This document shows, one piece after another, positions 1 through 5,703 of a stretch of 7,001 nucleotides of DNA. How positions within the stretch are numbered: position 1 is the stretch's first letter; each line of letters opens with the position of its first letter. The translations under genes were made by a program, and so were the position numbers. The notes beneath the pieces are model-generated. The model ran no database searches. It saw only the letters and a program-made list of their open reading frames with translations, and had not been told where the DNA came from. Source of the DNA: Leptospira yanagawae serovar Saopaulo str. Sao Paulo = ATCC 700523 (GTDB taxonomy: Bacteria; Spirochaetota; Leptospiria; Leptospirales; Leptospiraceae); contig NZ_AOGX02000046.1 in assembly GCF_000332475.2 (NCBI RefSeq), positions 1 to 7,001 of the forward strand, written 5' to 3'.

Positions 1-152
1 CGCTAACCACATCGCTTCGGGACAAGCCCTCGCTCGGCCTGCGGCACATAGGCTTACGCCTCTAGTTGCTTACGCAAGTGTCGTTCCAGTCCCTAACGTC
101 CCGTAACCGGGACTCAGGGCCAGCCTACGTCGTTAAGGCTAGTTCGTTATGC
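1..152 (+). repeat. attC site, partial (attC0), of the cassette to the left of the window
   Basis: This is the right-hand part of an integron attC site cut by the window edge. R' is GTTATGC at 146-152 and L' is CGTTAAGGC at 131-138 or so. The central stem TAGGCT (49-54) can pair with AGCCTA (122-127), and a small hairpin GTCCC (98-102)/GGGAC (109-113) is conserved with the other sites. The expected L'' partner GCCTTAACG is not seen; the window begins CGCTAACCAC, so the left arm is divergent and R'' is probably just outside. The L' box is of the same subtype as attC4, not of the common subtype. Recombination is expected between G146 and T147, which starts cassette 1. Confidence 0.8.
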
Positions 153-171
153 GAAAGTTCAAAATATAATT

Positions 172-516
172 ATGAAATATCCAAAAGAAAATCAAATAAA
201 AGCAAAATTAAATCCATATTTTTATTATATCTCTATATTATTGATGATTATATTATGGAGTATATATTTTTACCTGATCAAATGCGGCTGCAATAGTTTC
301 AAATATTCATCTTTTCTTTCTATATTGGGATTAACACTAGATATAGTAGGAATATTACTCGCAGCAAAACGAGTTCCCTATTTAGGCTCCTATTTAGATA
401 TGGGGGATCTAAATCAAAAAAGAGAAAAAGAAGACCATTTTTGGTCTGCATTCGGTTTAACTCTTATAATAATTGGATTTTTTCTACAAGGATTAGGAAA
501 TATAGTAACCATATGA
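172..516 (+). CDS. Small three-TM membrane protein, unknown function
   Basis: The product is a 114-residue protein that I do not recognise. Three hydrophobic segments are visible at about residues 17-36, 46-65 and 92-111, separated by a charged cytosolic-type loop (about 72-90, rich in D, K, E and R). There is no signal peptidase motif and no catalytic motif. The ATG lies 25 bp into the cassette and has no obvious Shine-Dalgarno sequence. I prefer it over the ATG at 66, which is in another frame and starts inside attC0. The stop overlaps the start of the next gene (ATGA at 513-516), so the two are probably translationally coupled and may work as one membrane complex. An integral membrane protein is well supported; any function would be a guess. 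Confidence 0.8.
   Translation: MKYPKENQIKAKLNPYFYYISILLMIILWSIYFYLIKCGCNSFKYSSFLSILGLTLDIVGILLAAKRVPYLGSYLDMGDLNQKREKEDHFWSAFGLTLIIIGFFLQGLGNIVTI
513..516 (+). promoter_or_regulatory. ATGA stop/start overlap (translational coupling)
   Basis: The start codon at 513-515 and the stop codon at 514-516 share bases. An AGGA-like stretch lies around 495-498, rather far from the ATG. This arrangement usually means that ribosomes ending the first gene re-initiate on the second. It decides the start of the downstream gene. Confidence 0.65.
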
Positions 517-1130
517 TACTTTCAGAGGAAAATCTTTCAGAATTGCGAAAATTATTTATACATGATTTTCATAATCAATTTGCTGTTAACCAGAATCACC
601 ATAAAAATACCTTTATCCAAATAATAGTTTTACTCGTCCCTCTTCTGACGGGTTTTGGATATATTTATTTAAATATAAAAGATAACAATACTTTTGATTT
701 TCTTTTTGGATATTTGGCATTATCATATCTTCTCTTAAACATGCCAATTTGTGTCTTACTTGTTATGTCAGTAGGTTATCGAAGAGATCAACTTGTTACT
801 GCGAGAATGAGAGAAAAATTGAAAATATTAAGCATAAATTCGGGAGAAAATTATTTTCCAGGCTCTTTTCTTCCAACTAATAAAAACGGGTATTTAAACT
901 GGATACCAGATTTCAATCTAATATTTATAATCGTCTTATTAAGTTTAAAAATAGTTTTACTAATTTTAGTACTTGGCCATCCGTTTTTGAATTTTCCATC
1001 ATCATTTTGCAATTTCAATCTTTTATTATGTATTTTAGCAGTAACTCTCTTAATATCTTTTTCTAGTAATTTTTACTTTTTATATTTACAAAGAGAAAAA
1101 TGGCTTAAATACATAAATTATAACACTTGA
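513..1130 (+). CDS. Four-TM membrane protein, unknown function, coupled to the upstream gene
   Basis: The product is 205 residues if translation starts at the ATG at 513, which overlaps the previous stop by 4 bp (ATGA). An in-frame ATG at 441 would add 24 residues lying wholly over the previous gene, so I reject it. The N-terminal 30 residues are polar and contain an HH pair (29-30) just before the first membrane span. Hydrophobic spans are at about 34-53, 63-87, 134-155 and 168-192. A basic stretch after span 2 (YRRDQ at about 89-93, then further R and K) suggests a cytosolic loop. The composition is typical of uncharacterised bacterial membrane proteins, and I cannot assign a family. The two-gene membrane module is cassette 1's whole payload. 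The stop is 6 bp before R''. Confidence 0.82.
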   Translation: MILSEENLSELRKLFIHDFHNQFAVNQNHHKNTFIQIIVLLVPLLTGFGYIYLNIKDNNTFDFLFGYLALSYLLLNMPICVLLVMSVGYRRDQLVTARMREKLKILSINSGENYFPGSFLPTNKNGYLNWIPDFNLIFIIVLLSLKIVLLILVLGHPFLNFPSSFCNFNLLLCILAVTLLISFSSNFYFLYLQREKWLKYINYNT

Positions 1131-1136
1131 ACCTTC

Positions 1137-1297
1137 GCATAACAGCGACTTACCGCTTCGCATCGGCACAAGGCCTCGCTCGGCCTGCGGCAAATTCCCC
1201 TTCTGGCATTCGCCTTGCTTACGCAAGCTGCATGCCAGTCCCTAACGTCCCGGCGGGACTCAGGGTCGGGGAACTTCGGTAAGTCTATTCGTTAGCC
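1137..1297 (+). repeat. attC1 (common subtype, 161 bp), end of cassette 1
   Basis: R'' is GCATAAC (1137-1143), L'' is GACTTACCG (1147-1155), L' is CGGTAAGTC (1277-1285) and R' is GTTAGCC (1291-1297). R' differs from R'' because its last six bases belong to cassette 2. The centre carries the hairpin AGGCC-TCGCTC-GGCCT, the TTCCCC/GGGGAA stem, the CTGGCAT/ATGCCAG arm and the GTCCC/GGGAC hairpin. The GC-rich repeat contrasts strongly with its AT-rich flanks. Confidence 0.88.
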
Positions 1298-1337
1298 GAA
1301 ATTCATTAAATATAATTAAAAATAGGAATTATGCAAA

Positions 1338-1793
1338 ATGATGAAAAAAGAAAGAATAGTATTAATACTTTTTATTCTATATTCAAGTACATGCTGTAAT
1401 CTTCAAAAAGCTCTACTTGTTGTGGATATAAATGATATATCTAAATCAAATCGAAGTCAGATTGAAAAGAAATACGGCAAACCAACTGCTATATCACATG
1501 ATAAATCAATTAAATATGACCAAATATTTTATTCGATTAATGAAAATGATGTTTATATTGAATTTGAAAAAAACAAACCGGTATGGATTTTAATTCAAAA
1601 TCCAAAAAAGGCAAAGTTTGATTCTAATCCTCTCATATATTTTAATCTTGAAGCGTATAAACCTGATTTTTCTAATTATGCTAGCAAAAGTTGGTCAAAT
1701 GTCCCAGGATTCAAAGAAATCTCAGTAGTATCAGATCAAGATGGAGGTTTAGCACAAATAGTATTCAATATTTCCAGAAAATTTAACAACTAA
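1338..1793 (+). CDS. Putative lipoprotein, first of a tandem paralogous pair
   Basis: The product is 151 residues. Basic residues (MMKKER) precede a hydrophobic stretch at about 7-16 and the sequence SSTCCN, with Cys19 or Cys20 as the likely lipidated residue. The loose lipobox fits spirochaete lipoproteins. The mature part contains a polar IEKKYGKP motif (about 42-49) followed by a beta-rich stretch with VYIEFEKNKP. That order loosely recalls BamE/SmpA-like small lipoprotein domains, but this is inference and weak. AGGA at 1324-1327 lies 10 bp before the ATG at 1338; a second ATG follows at 1341. About 71 percent of the residues from Leu22 on (91 of 128 by hand alignment) are identical to the next protein. 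Function is unknown; it is probably membrane-attached by its lipid and faces the periplasm or surface. Confidence 0.85.
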   Translation: MMKKERIVLILFILYSSTCCNLQKALLVVDINDISKSNRSQIEKKYGKPTAISHDKSIKYDQIFYSINENDVYIEFEKNKPVWILIQNPKKAKFDSNPLIYFNLEAYKPDFSNYASKSWSNVPGFKEISVVSDQDGGLAQIVFNISRKFNN

Positions 1794-1858
1794 AAGTAAT
1801 ATAGAAAAATAATCAAAAATGGATTCAAATTCTTCAAATAAATACATAAAGGTAAACT

Positions 1859-2308
1859 ATGAAAATAAAAAAAATAATCACATTAAATATACTAATATTT
1901 GGTATGTTTTTGAATTGTGATCTACAGAAATCACTATTAGTCGTAGACATTCAAGAACTTTCTAAACTCAATCGAAATGAAATTGAAACCAAATACGGCA
2001 AACCAATTCATATTTCAAACGATAAATCGATTAAATATGATCAGGTATACTATAGTATAAATGAAAATGAAGTTTATATTGAATTTGAAAAGAATAAGCC
2101 AATTTGGATATTCTTACAAAATCCAAAAAAAGCAAAATTTGAATCGAACCCTTTAGTCTATTTTAACCTTGATGCTTACTCACCCTATTTCGAGAATAAA
2201 GTAACTAAAAGATGGAAAAACGTACCTGGTTTTATCGAAGTTAGTGCTGTGGCAAATAGTAATGGCGGACTAACGCAAATTTCTTTCAATATTTCTAGGA
2301 AATTTTAA
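1859..2308 (+). CDS. Putative lipoprotein, second of a tandem paralogous pair
   Basis: The product is 149 residues. A basic start (MKIKK) and a hydrophobic stretch lead to FLNC, with Cys20 as the probable lipidation site, followed by Asp21. From Leu22 it aligns without gaps to the first paralogue. The middle, including IKYDQ, YSINEN and VYIEFEKNKP, is nearly invariant, while the signal peptide and the region around 108-118 have diverged. A good ribosome binding site, AAAGG (1848-1852), lies 6 bp before the ATG, so this gene can be translated independently. It sits 65 bp after the first gene, and that gap holds no attC remnant. The pair therefore looks like a within-cassette duplication, or a two-gene unit captured whole. 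The stop is 20 bp before R''. Function is unknown. Confidence 0.85.
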   Translation: MKIKKIITLNILIFGMFLNCDLQKSLLVVDIQELSKLNRNEIETKYGKPIHISNDKSIKYDQVYYSINENEVYIEFEKNKPIWIFLQNPKKAKFESNPLVYFNLDAYSPYFENKVTKRWKNVPGFIEVSAVANSNGGLTQISFNISRKF

Positions 2309-2328
2309 AAAGTGACGTAATGAACTTC

Positions 2329-2490
2329 GGCTAACAGCGACTTACCGCTACGCTTCGGGACAAGCCCTCGCTCGGGCTACGCCAAATTCCCCTTCTGGCA
2401 TTCGCCTTGCGTTCGCAAGCTACATGCCAGTCCCTAACGTCCCGTTGGGACTCAGGGTCGGGGAACTTCGGTAAGTCTAGTTCGTTATGC
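2329..2490 (+). repeat. attC2 (common subtype, 162 bp), end of cassette 2
   Basis: R'' is GGCTAAC (2329-2335) and R' is GTTATGC (2484-2490). The L''/L' boxes are GACTTACCG and CGGTAAGTC. The left hairpin is AGCCC-TCGCTC-GGGCT, the compensated form of the attC1 version. The GTCCC-GTT-GGGAC hairpin has a three-base loop. R'' and R' do not pair perfectly here because they belong to different cassettes. Confidence 0.88.
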
Positions 2491-2511
2491 GAAATAATTT
2501 AAAAATAATTT

Positions 2512-2518
2512 AAGAGGA
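2512..2518 (+). promoter_or_regulatory. Shine-Dalgarno sequence that supports a TTG start
   Basis: AAGAGGA lies 5 bp upstream of the TTG at 2524. It is the best ribosome binding site in the window. Together with the signal peptide that begins exactly at that codon, it fixes the start of the beta-barrel gene at a non-ATG codon. Confidence 0.7.
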
Positions 2519-2523
2519 AAAAT

Positions 2524-3285
2524 TTGAAAAAGTTAAAAACTTTTATATATACAACTTTAGTATTTATGGCCATAAATACGTTTACTTCTGTATTAAACGC
2601 AGAAGCTATTGCTGAAAGCGAATCCAATTTAGACTTAAGCAAAAGAAAAAATCTTCATATTTATTATACTCCGTTTGCAACAACACAATATACAGAATAC
2701 CCATTTAGAATCAGAAATGAGAATAGAACTTTCTCTCTTCTATATGGATTTACAGAAAAATTTTTTTTGGGTTTTACATATAGTAGAGGTGACAGCCCAA
2801 AATTTAAAACACAAATAGATTTAAACTCCTCTCCAAGCGGTTTTGGACTACAAGATATCACTAAAACAAGAGAAAGTGAATTTTTTGTCTTAAGATCTCA
2901 GTATTTTTTCTTTGGAAATTTCTATGGAAGTGCTAATTTAGGAATTGAAAAGGGGTATAAACTAGAAGATAAAAATTTTCGATCCTTTCAAGGCCTCAAT
3001 ACCACAGTAGAACCTTATTCGAAAACAACCACCTACTCTGACCGACTTTTTGGAACTGTTGGTCTAGGATATAGAAAAGAAGTTTTTGGACGATTATTAA
3101 TTGGAATTGAATGTGAATATGGTATAATGAATTCTGGAAGAAGAAATCAACATTATACATTCAATCCTCAATTCTACAATGGTTTACCTCCTAAATACAT
3201 AATCGATAAATTCGTTATTACAAATGAAAGTAAACCTAATAGCGAGTTCTCATATATTTCACTTTATGCAGGTATCGCAATCTAA
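2524..3285 (+). CDS. Putative outer-membrane beta-barrel protein
   Basis: The product is 253 residues, starting at TTG. A signal peptide is clear: MKKLK, a hydrophobic core at about 7-20, and a signal peptidase I-type site near VLNA (cleavage after about residue 26). The mature chain has repeated amphipathic, aromatic-rich segments separated by polar turns, at about 42-49, 67-76, 79-89, 118-129, 132-144, 173-184, 187-200 and 242-253. The last ends in a strand-like YISLYAGIAI terminus. About eight strands are consistent with a small outer-membrane barrel, as in OmpA/OmpW-type proteins; I cannot name the family. The long loop at about 145-172 and the tyrosine-rich loop at about 205-225 would be extracellular. 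Two stop codons occur in tandem (TAATAA). An exported protein is well supported; the barrel itself is inferred from strand pattern alone. Confidence 0.78.
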   Translation: MKKLKTFIYTTLVFMAINTFTSVLNAEAIAESESNLDLSKRKNLHIYYTPFATTQYTEYPFRIRNENRTFSLLYGFTEKFFLGFTYSRGDSPKFKTQIDLNSSPSGFGLQDITKTRESEFFVLRSQYFFFGNFYGSANLGIEKGYKLEDKNFRSFQGLNTTVEPYSKTTTYSDRLFGTVGLGYRKEVFGRLLIGIECEYGIMNSGRRNQHYTFNPQFYNGLPPKYIIDKFVITNESKPNSEFSYISLYAGIAI

Positions 3286-3300
3286 TAAGTAAATTACTTC

Positions 3301-3463
3301 GCATAACAGCGACTTACCGCTACGCTTCGGGACAAGCCCTCGCTCGGGCTACGCCAAATTCCCCTTCTGGCATTCGCCTTGCGTTCGCAAGCTACATGCC
3401 AGTCCCTAACGTCCCATTCCGGGACTCAGGGTCGGGGAACTTCGGTAAGTCTATTCGTTATAC
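3301..3463 (+). repeat. attC3 (common subtype, 163 bp), end of cassette 3
   Basis: R'' is GCATAAC (3301-3307), L'' GACTTACCG (3311-3319), L' CGGTAAGTC (3443-3451) and R' GTTATAC (3457-3463). It serves well as the reference structure. Hairpin A is AGCCC (3335-3339)/GGGCT (3346-3350). The main stem is TTCCCC (3359-3364)/GGGGAA (3434-3439). Arm B is CTGGCAT (3367-3373)/ATGCCAG (3396-3402), with inner CTTGC (3378-3382)/GCAAG (3387-3391). Hairpin C is GTCCC (3411-3415)/GGGAC (3421-3425). A branched structure is predicted rather than one simple terminal loop. Confidence 0.89.
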
Positions 3464-4315
3464 GCAATAGGTCAAAATTTTATGAATAAAGACGATATAT
3501 GTTATTATTGTGGGGAAAAAGCAACTACTAGAGAGCATATACCTCCTCAATCATTTTTCCCAAAAAGTCAAAAGTTTAATCTAGTAACAATTCCTTCTTG
3601 TGATGACCATAACTCGAAAAAAACGAATAAAGATGAGTATGTAAGAAATTACATCACTATTCATCGATCAGTTAGAGAAAAAGGTTATGAAAAATTCGAA
3701 GAAAAAACTAGAAGCGCTTTTAAGAAAAATAGAAAATTACAAAATGCATTAGAAAATGCAGAAAAAGTTCAACTTGATGGTGTAGAGACAGGAATATTCA
3801 ATGCCAAAAAAGAAATCTTTGATGATTTTTTCGATCACCTAGCATCCGGAATCTTCTATCAGATAACTAAATCAATTTTTAATGGAAAATGGACAATTCA
3901 TCTAATTTCATTCCATGAAGATAGAGAATTATATGAATCAAATACCGAAAATCTTACTTATCTGCTTCAAGCTTATGAAATTATTTCAACGAAAACAAAT
4001 TTCAAAAGAATCAAAGAATTTGAAAATGAAAAAGTATTTCTTCCACTTTACTACCTAGAAAACAATGGAAACAAAACAAGCATTTTCTTAAATTTAACCT
4101 TTTATGAAGGTTTCAAAGTCTTTATTCTTGGTGAACATCAGAATTAAGACCTACTGCGTATAACAGCGCCTTAACGCTTCGCTTCGGGTCTTCGCCCTCG
4201 CTCGGTCTGCGACACATTCCTCTCCGGCACGTTTCTTGCCTCCGCAAGACTCCGTGCCGACGCTAACGCCTACTCCGTAGGCTCAGCTCCGAGGAACGTC
4301 GTTAAGGCTATTACG
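3458..4315 (+). mobile_element. Integron gene cassette 4 (HNH-like nuclease; divergent attC)
   Basis: The cassette begins with GTTATAC, and its own R'' is the matching GTATAAC (4158-4164). The inverted repeat spans 3457-3473 and 4148-4164: 17 bp, GTTATACGCA then A/C mismatch then TAGGTC. The attC at its right end is of a different subtype from the neighbours, which suggests that this cassette came from another lineage. Confidence 0.86.
3482..4147 (+). CDS. HNH-like (His-Me finger) nuclease-family protein
   Basis: The product is 221 residues. The N-terminus has CYYC (Cys7, Cys10), then REHIPP (Glu18-His19), then CDDHN (Cys40, His43, Asn44). This is the zinc-binding plus His...Asn pattern of HNH endonuclease domains, with EH-I-P-P as the usual catalytic core. 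The remaining 160 residues are rich in Lys, Glu and Phe and have no motif I know; they probably form a specificity or partner-binding region. No signal peptide or membrane span is seen, so the protein should be cytoplasmic and act on nucleic acid. AGG at 3469-3471, 10 bp before the ATG, is a modest ribosome binding site. Roles in phage restriction or DNA damage are possible for a lone HNH protein in a mobile cassette, but nothing in the sequence decides this. Confidence 0.78.
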   Translation: MNKDDICYYCGEKATTREHIPPQSFFPKSQKFNLVTIPSCDDHNSKKTNKDEYVRNYITIHRSVREKGYEKFEEKTRSAFKKNRKLQNALENAEKVQLDGVETGIFNAKKEIFDDFFDHLASGIFYQITKSIFNGKWTIHLISFHEDRELYESNTENLTYLLQAYEIISTKTNFKRIKEFENEKVFLPLYYLENNGNKTSIFLNLTFYEGFKVFILGEHQN

Positions 4316-4321
4316 TTATGC
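4158..4321 (+). repeat. attC4 (divergent subtype, 164 bp), end of cassette 4
   Basis: R'' is GTATAAC (4158-4164), L'' GCCTTAACG (4168-4176), L' CGTTAAGGC (4300-4308) and R' GTTATGC (4315-4321). The primary sequence differs widely from the common subtype, but the architecture is the same: a TTCCTC/GAGGAA stem, a CGGCACG/CGTGCCG arm with inner CTTGC/GCAAG, and a GCCTAC-TCC-GTAGGC hairpin. Preserved pairing with changed sequence is strong evidence that folding is what is conserved. Confidence 0.88.
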
Positions 4322-5159
4322 GTAATTTTGCAAATGAATAGAATTAAAACAATATGATAAAAGCAATCATTTTTGATTATGATGATACATTAGTTCAAAC
4401 TAGGAAAACTAGATATAAAACTATTAAGAATTTAGCTTTTGATAAATTTGATTACAATATCGATGAAAGAGAAATTGATGAAGCTTGGGGTCTTCCTGCT
4501 GATGATTTTCTAATTAAAATTTTTGGAAAATTCACAAATGATTTAGATTTAATTTGGAAGTTATATTTAGATTATTCTAAAAAAGATAAAAATGTTCCTC
4601 ATGAATATTCATTTGAATTAATTGAAAAATATCATAAATTATTCAACTTCGGGATTGTCACGTCTTCCAGTGAAAAGGTAGTTTTAAGGGAATTAAATGA
4701 ATTAAAAATTAACCTAGATTACTTCTTTTTTATTCAAACCTCTGATTATACAAAAGTTCATAAACCTGACCCTTTGGTATTTTTACCAATCAATGATAAA
4801 CTTTCTGTTAAAAATGTTAAGAAGAACGAAATTCTATATATTGGTGACTCGCCTTCTGACTTCCATTCTTCGACAAAATTTGGCTATCACTTCATTGGTA
4901 TCACACATGATATGCGGTATAAAAATTTCTTCCTAAGTGGAAAAATCGATTTTGTTGAGAATTTTTATGATTTGGAAAAATTAATTTTAAAATTGCAAAA
5001 CTACGCATAACAGCGACTTACCGCTTCGCTTCGGGACGAGCCCTCGCTCGGCCTACGGCAAATTCCCCTTCTGGCATTCGCCTTGCGTTCGCAAGCTACA
5101 TGCCAGTCCCTAACGTCCCGGCGGGACTCAGGGTCGGGGAACTTCGGTAAGTCTATTCG
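4316..5159 (+). mobile_element. Integron gene cassette 5 (HAD hydrolase)
   Basis: The cassette lies between the R' boxes of attC4 and attC5. The inverted repeat spans 4315-4333 and 4993-5011. It is the longest of the seven: 19 bp, GTTATGCGTA then A/C mismatch then TTTTGCAA. The right arm of the repeat encodes the last residues and the stop of the gene. Confidence 0.86.
4354..5010 (+). CDS. HAD-superfamily hydrolase (phosphoglycolate-phosphatase-like)
   Basis: The product is 218 residues and has all four HAD motifs. Motif I is FDYDDTL (nucleophile Asp8, acid Asp10). Motif II is IVTSSS (Thr103 or Ser104). Motif III is the lysine in HKPDP (Lys137). Motif IV is IGDSPSD (Asp165, Asp169). A helical cap occupies about residues 15-90, as in Gph/beta-phosphoglucomutase-type members. 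It should be a cytoplasmic Mg-dependent phosphatase acting on a small phosphorylated metabolite; the substrate cannot be read from the sequence. An in-frame stop lies shortly upstream of the ATG, so the start is fixed although no Shine-Dalgarno sequence is visible. The stop codon TAA (5008-5010) lies inside the R'' box, and the last residues (LQNYA) are encoded by the cassette's terminal repeat. Confidence 0.93.
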   Translation: MIKAIIFDYDDTLVQTRKTRYKTIKNLAFDKFDYNIDEREIDEAWGLPADDFLIKIFGKFTNDLDLIWKLYLDYSKKDKNVPHEYSFELIEKYHKLFNFGIVTSSSEKVVLRELNELKINLDYFFFIQTSDYTKVHKPDPLVFLPINDKLSVKNVKKNEILYIGDSPSDFHSSTKFGYHFIGITHDMRYKNFFLSGKIDFVENFYDLEKLILKLQNYA

Positions 5160-5165
5160 TTATGC
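5005..5165 (+). repeat. attC5 (common subtype, 161 bp), end of cassette 5
   Basis: R'' is GCATAAC (5005-5011) and R' GTTATGC (5159-5165), with L'' GACTTACCG and L' CGGTAAGTC. Its left hairpin reads AGCCC-TCGCTC-GGCCT. This combines the left arm of one variant with the right arm of the other and leaves a central C.C mismatch. It overlaps the stop codon of the HAD gene. Confidence 0.88.
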
Positions 5166-5190
5166 GACATCTCATAAATCTAACTATAAA

Positions 5191-5703
5191 ATGAAAATTT
5201 ACTATTTTTCTTTTTTAATTTCCATTTCCGTTGCTGTAATATGGGGAATACAATCTGTTAAACCAGAGACAAAACTTATTAACAGCGAAAAAGGAATTTC
5301 TCTTCTTAAAATTTTAGATTTCGAGGATATTGAAGGTAATATAACTCAAGAAAACAATTCTGTTTATTTTAATCCTAAATATATAGACAAATCATTTATT
5401 ATAGATTTACCTTCTGATCAAATTACATTTGAAGAATGTGAATTAAGTCCATTTAACGAAGGGGAAAGAAATAGATATCACCAATTTTTAAAATCTAAAT
5501 TTATTCTACAGACTGAAAGAGGACTATATTTGTTTAAAAAGTCAAAATTTGAAGAATTTCAATTTTGGAAATTAAAATTTAGTAAAAACATTTACGGAAA
5601 TTTTCACTATGATTTTTGGGATTGTATCAGGACAACTTCGCTAAAAAAAGAATATTTTTTACCTAATTATATCGAAAAAAGGGAAAAAAAACAAATTTTA
5701 TAG
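5191..5703 (+). CDS. Membrane-anchored protein of unknown function (zero-frame product, likely truncated)
   Basis: The zero-frame product is 170 residues from the ATG at 5191. The frame stays open upstream to an ATG at 5083, but that start lies within attC5, and its 36 extra residues are attC translation, so I reject it. A hydrophobic N-terminal segment (about 4-20) after MKIYY acts as a membrane anchor or signal. The rest is acidic and aromatic-rich with two cysteines (Cys83, Cys145) and no motif I know. No Shine-Dalgarno sequence is visible. The frame ends EKREKKQIL at TAG 5701-5703, directly after the run of eight A (5684-5691). A -1 shift there opens 72 more codons with two hydrophobic spans, giving a 239-residue protein. 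I think the longer form is ancestral; whether it is now broken, phase-variable or recoded is undecided. Confidence 0.7.
   Translation: MKIYYFSFLISISVAVIWGIQSVKPETKLINSEKGISLLKILDFEDIEGNITQENNSVYFNPKYIDKSFIIDLPSDQITFEECELSPFNEGERNRYHQFLKSKFILQTERGLYLFKKSKFEEFQFWKLKFSKNIYGNFHYDFWDCIRTTSLKKEYFLPNYIEKREKKQIL
5684..5691 (+). promoter_or_regulatory. A8 homopolymer, possible slippage or frameshift site
   Basis: Eight consecutive A lie in the zero frame as GAA AAA AAA CAA, which contains the heptamer A AAA AAA. That is a classic -1 slippery configuration and also a hotspot for indels by replication or polymerase slippage. One added A, or a -1 ribosomal slip, joins the 167 upstream codons to the 72-codon downstream frame. 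I see no convincing downstream stimulatory hairpin. Confidence 0.5.

Larger units (their letters stand above)
147..1291 (+). mobile_element. Integron gene cassette 1 (two membrane-protein genes)
   Basis: The cassette runs from the T after the G of attC0 R' to the G of attC1 R'. Its ends are confirmed by a cassette-specific inverted repeat: 146-162 (GTTATGCGAAAGTTCAA) matches the reverse complement of 1127-1143 with a single mismatch at position 11 (A on the left, C on the right). The right arm includes the stop codon of the second gene. The leader before the first ATG is only 25 bp, so transcription probably enters from upstream. Confidence 0.85.
1292..2484 (+). mobile_element. Integron gene cassette 2 (tandem lipoprotein paralogues)
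   Basis: The cassette lies between the R' boxes of attC1 and attC2. It begins GTTAGCC rather than GTTATGC, and its own R'' is the matching GGCTAAC at 2329-2335. The inverted repeat spans 1291-1308 and 2318-2335 (18 bp, one mismatch at position 11). This variant core, mirrored at both ends of the same cassette, is the clearest proof that the boundaries are right. Two genes share the cassette with no attC between them. Confidence 0.87.
2485..3457 (+). mobile_element. Integron gene cassette 3 (beta-barrel outer-membrane protein)
   Basis: The cassette lies between the R' boxes of attC2 and attC3. The inverted repeat spans 2484-2501 and 3290-3307: 18 bp, GTTATGCGAA then A/C mismatch then TAATTTA. 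It carries a single gene with its own strong ribosome binding site. The leader is 39 bp. Confidence 0.86.

Noticed and set aside
66..296. 76-codon frame starting inside attC0 and running into cassette 1
   Set aside because: It overlaps the membrane-protein gene in another frame, and its first part is attC sequence; there is no protein-like pattern.
1200..1270. attC hairpins as intrinsic terminators
   Set aside because: The stems are not followed by a U-run at the right distance. They may hinder transcription or translation, but a terminator call is not supported.
1311..1316. TATAAT before the first lipoprotein gene as a cassette promoter (a second TATAAT at 165-170)
   Set aside because: No recognisable -35 at the right distance, and in such AT-rich DNA the hexamer is expected by chance. 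The copy at 165-170 directly abuts the start codon.
2664..2861. Reverse-strand 65-codon frame
   Set aside because: It lies wholly inside the beta-barrel gene, with no start signal and no protein-like features.
5083..5190. In-frame N-terminal extension of the cassette 6 gene into attC5
   Set aside because: The 36 residues are attC translation, and the hydrophobic anchor that looks like a true N-terminus begins right after the ATG at 5191.
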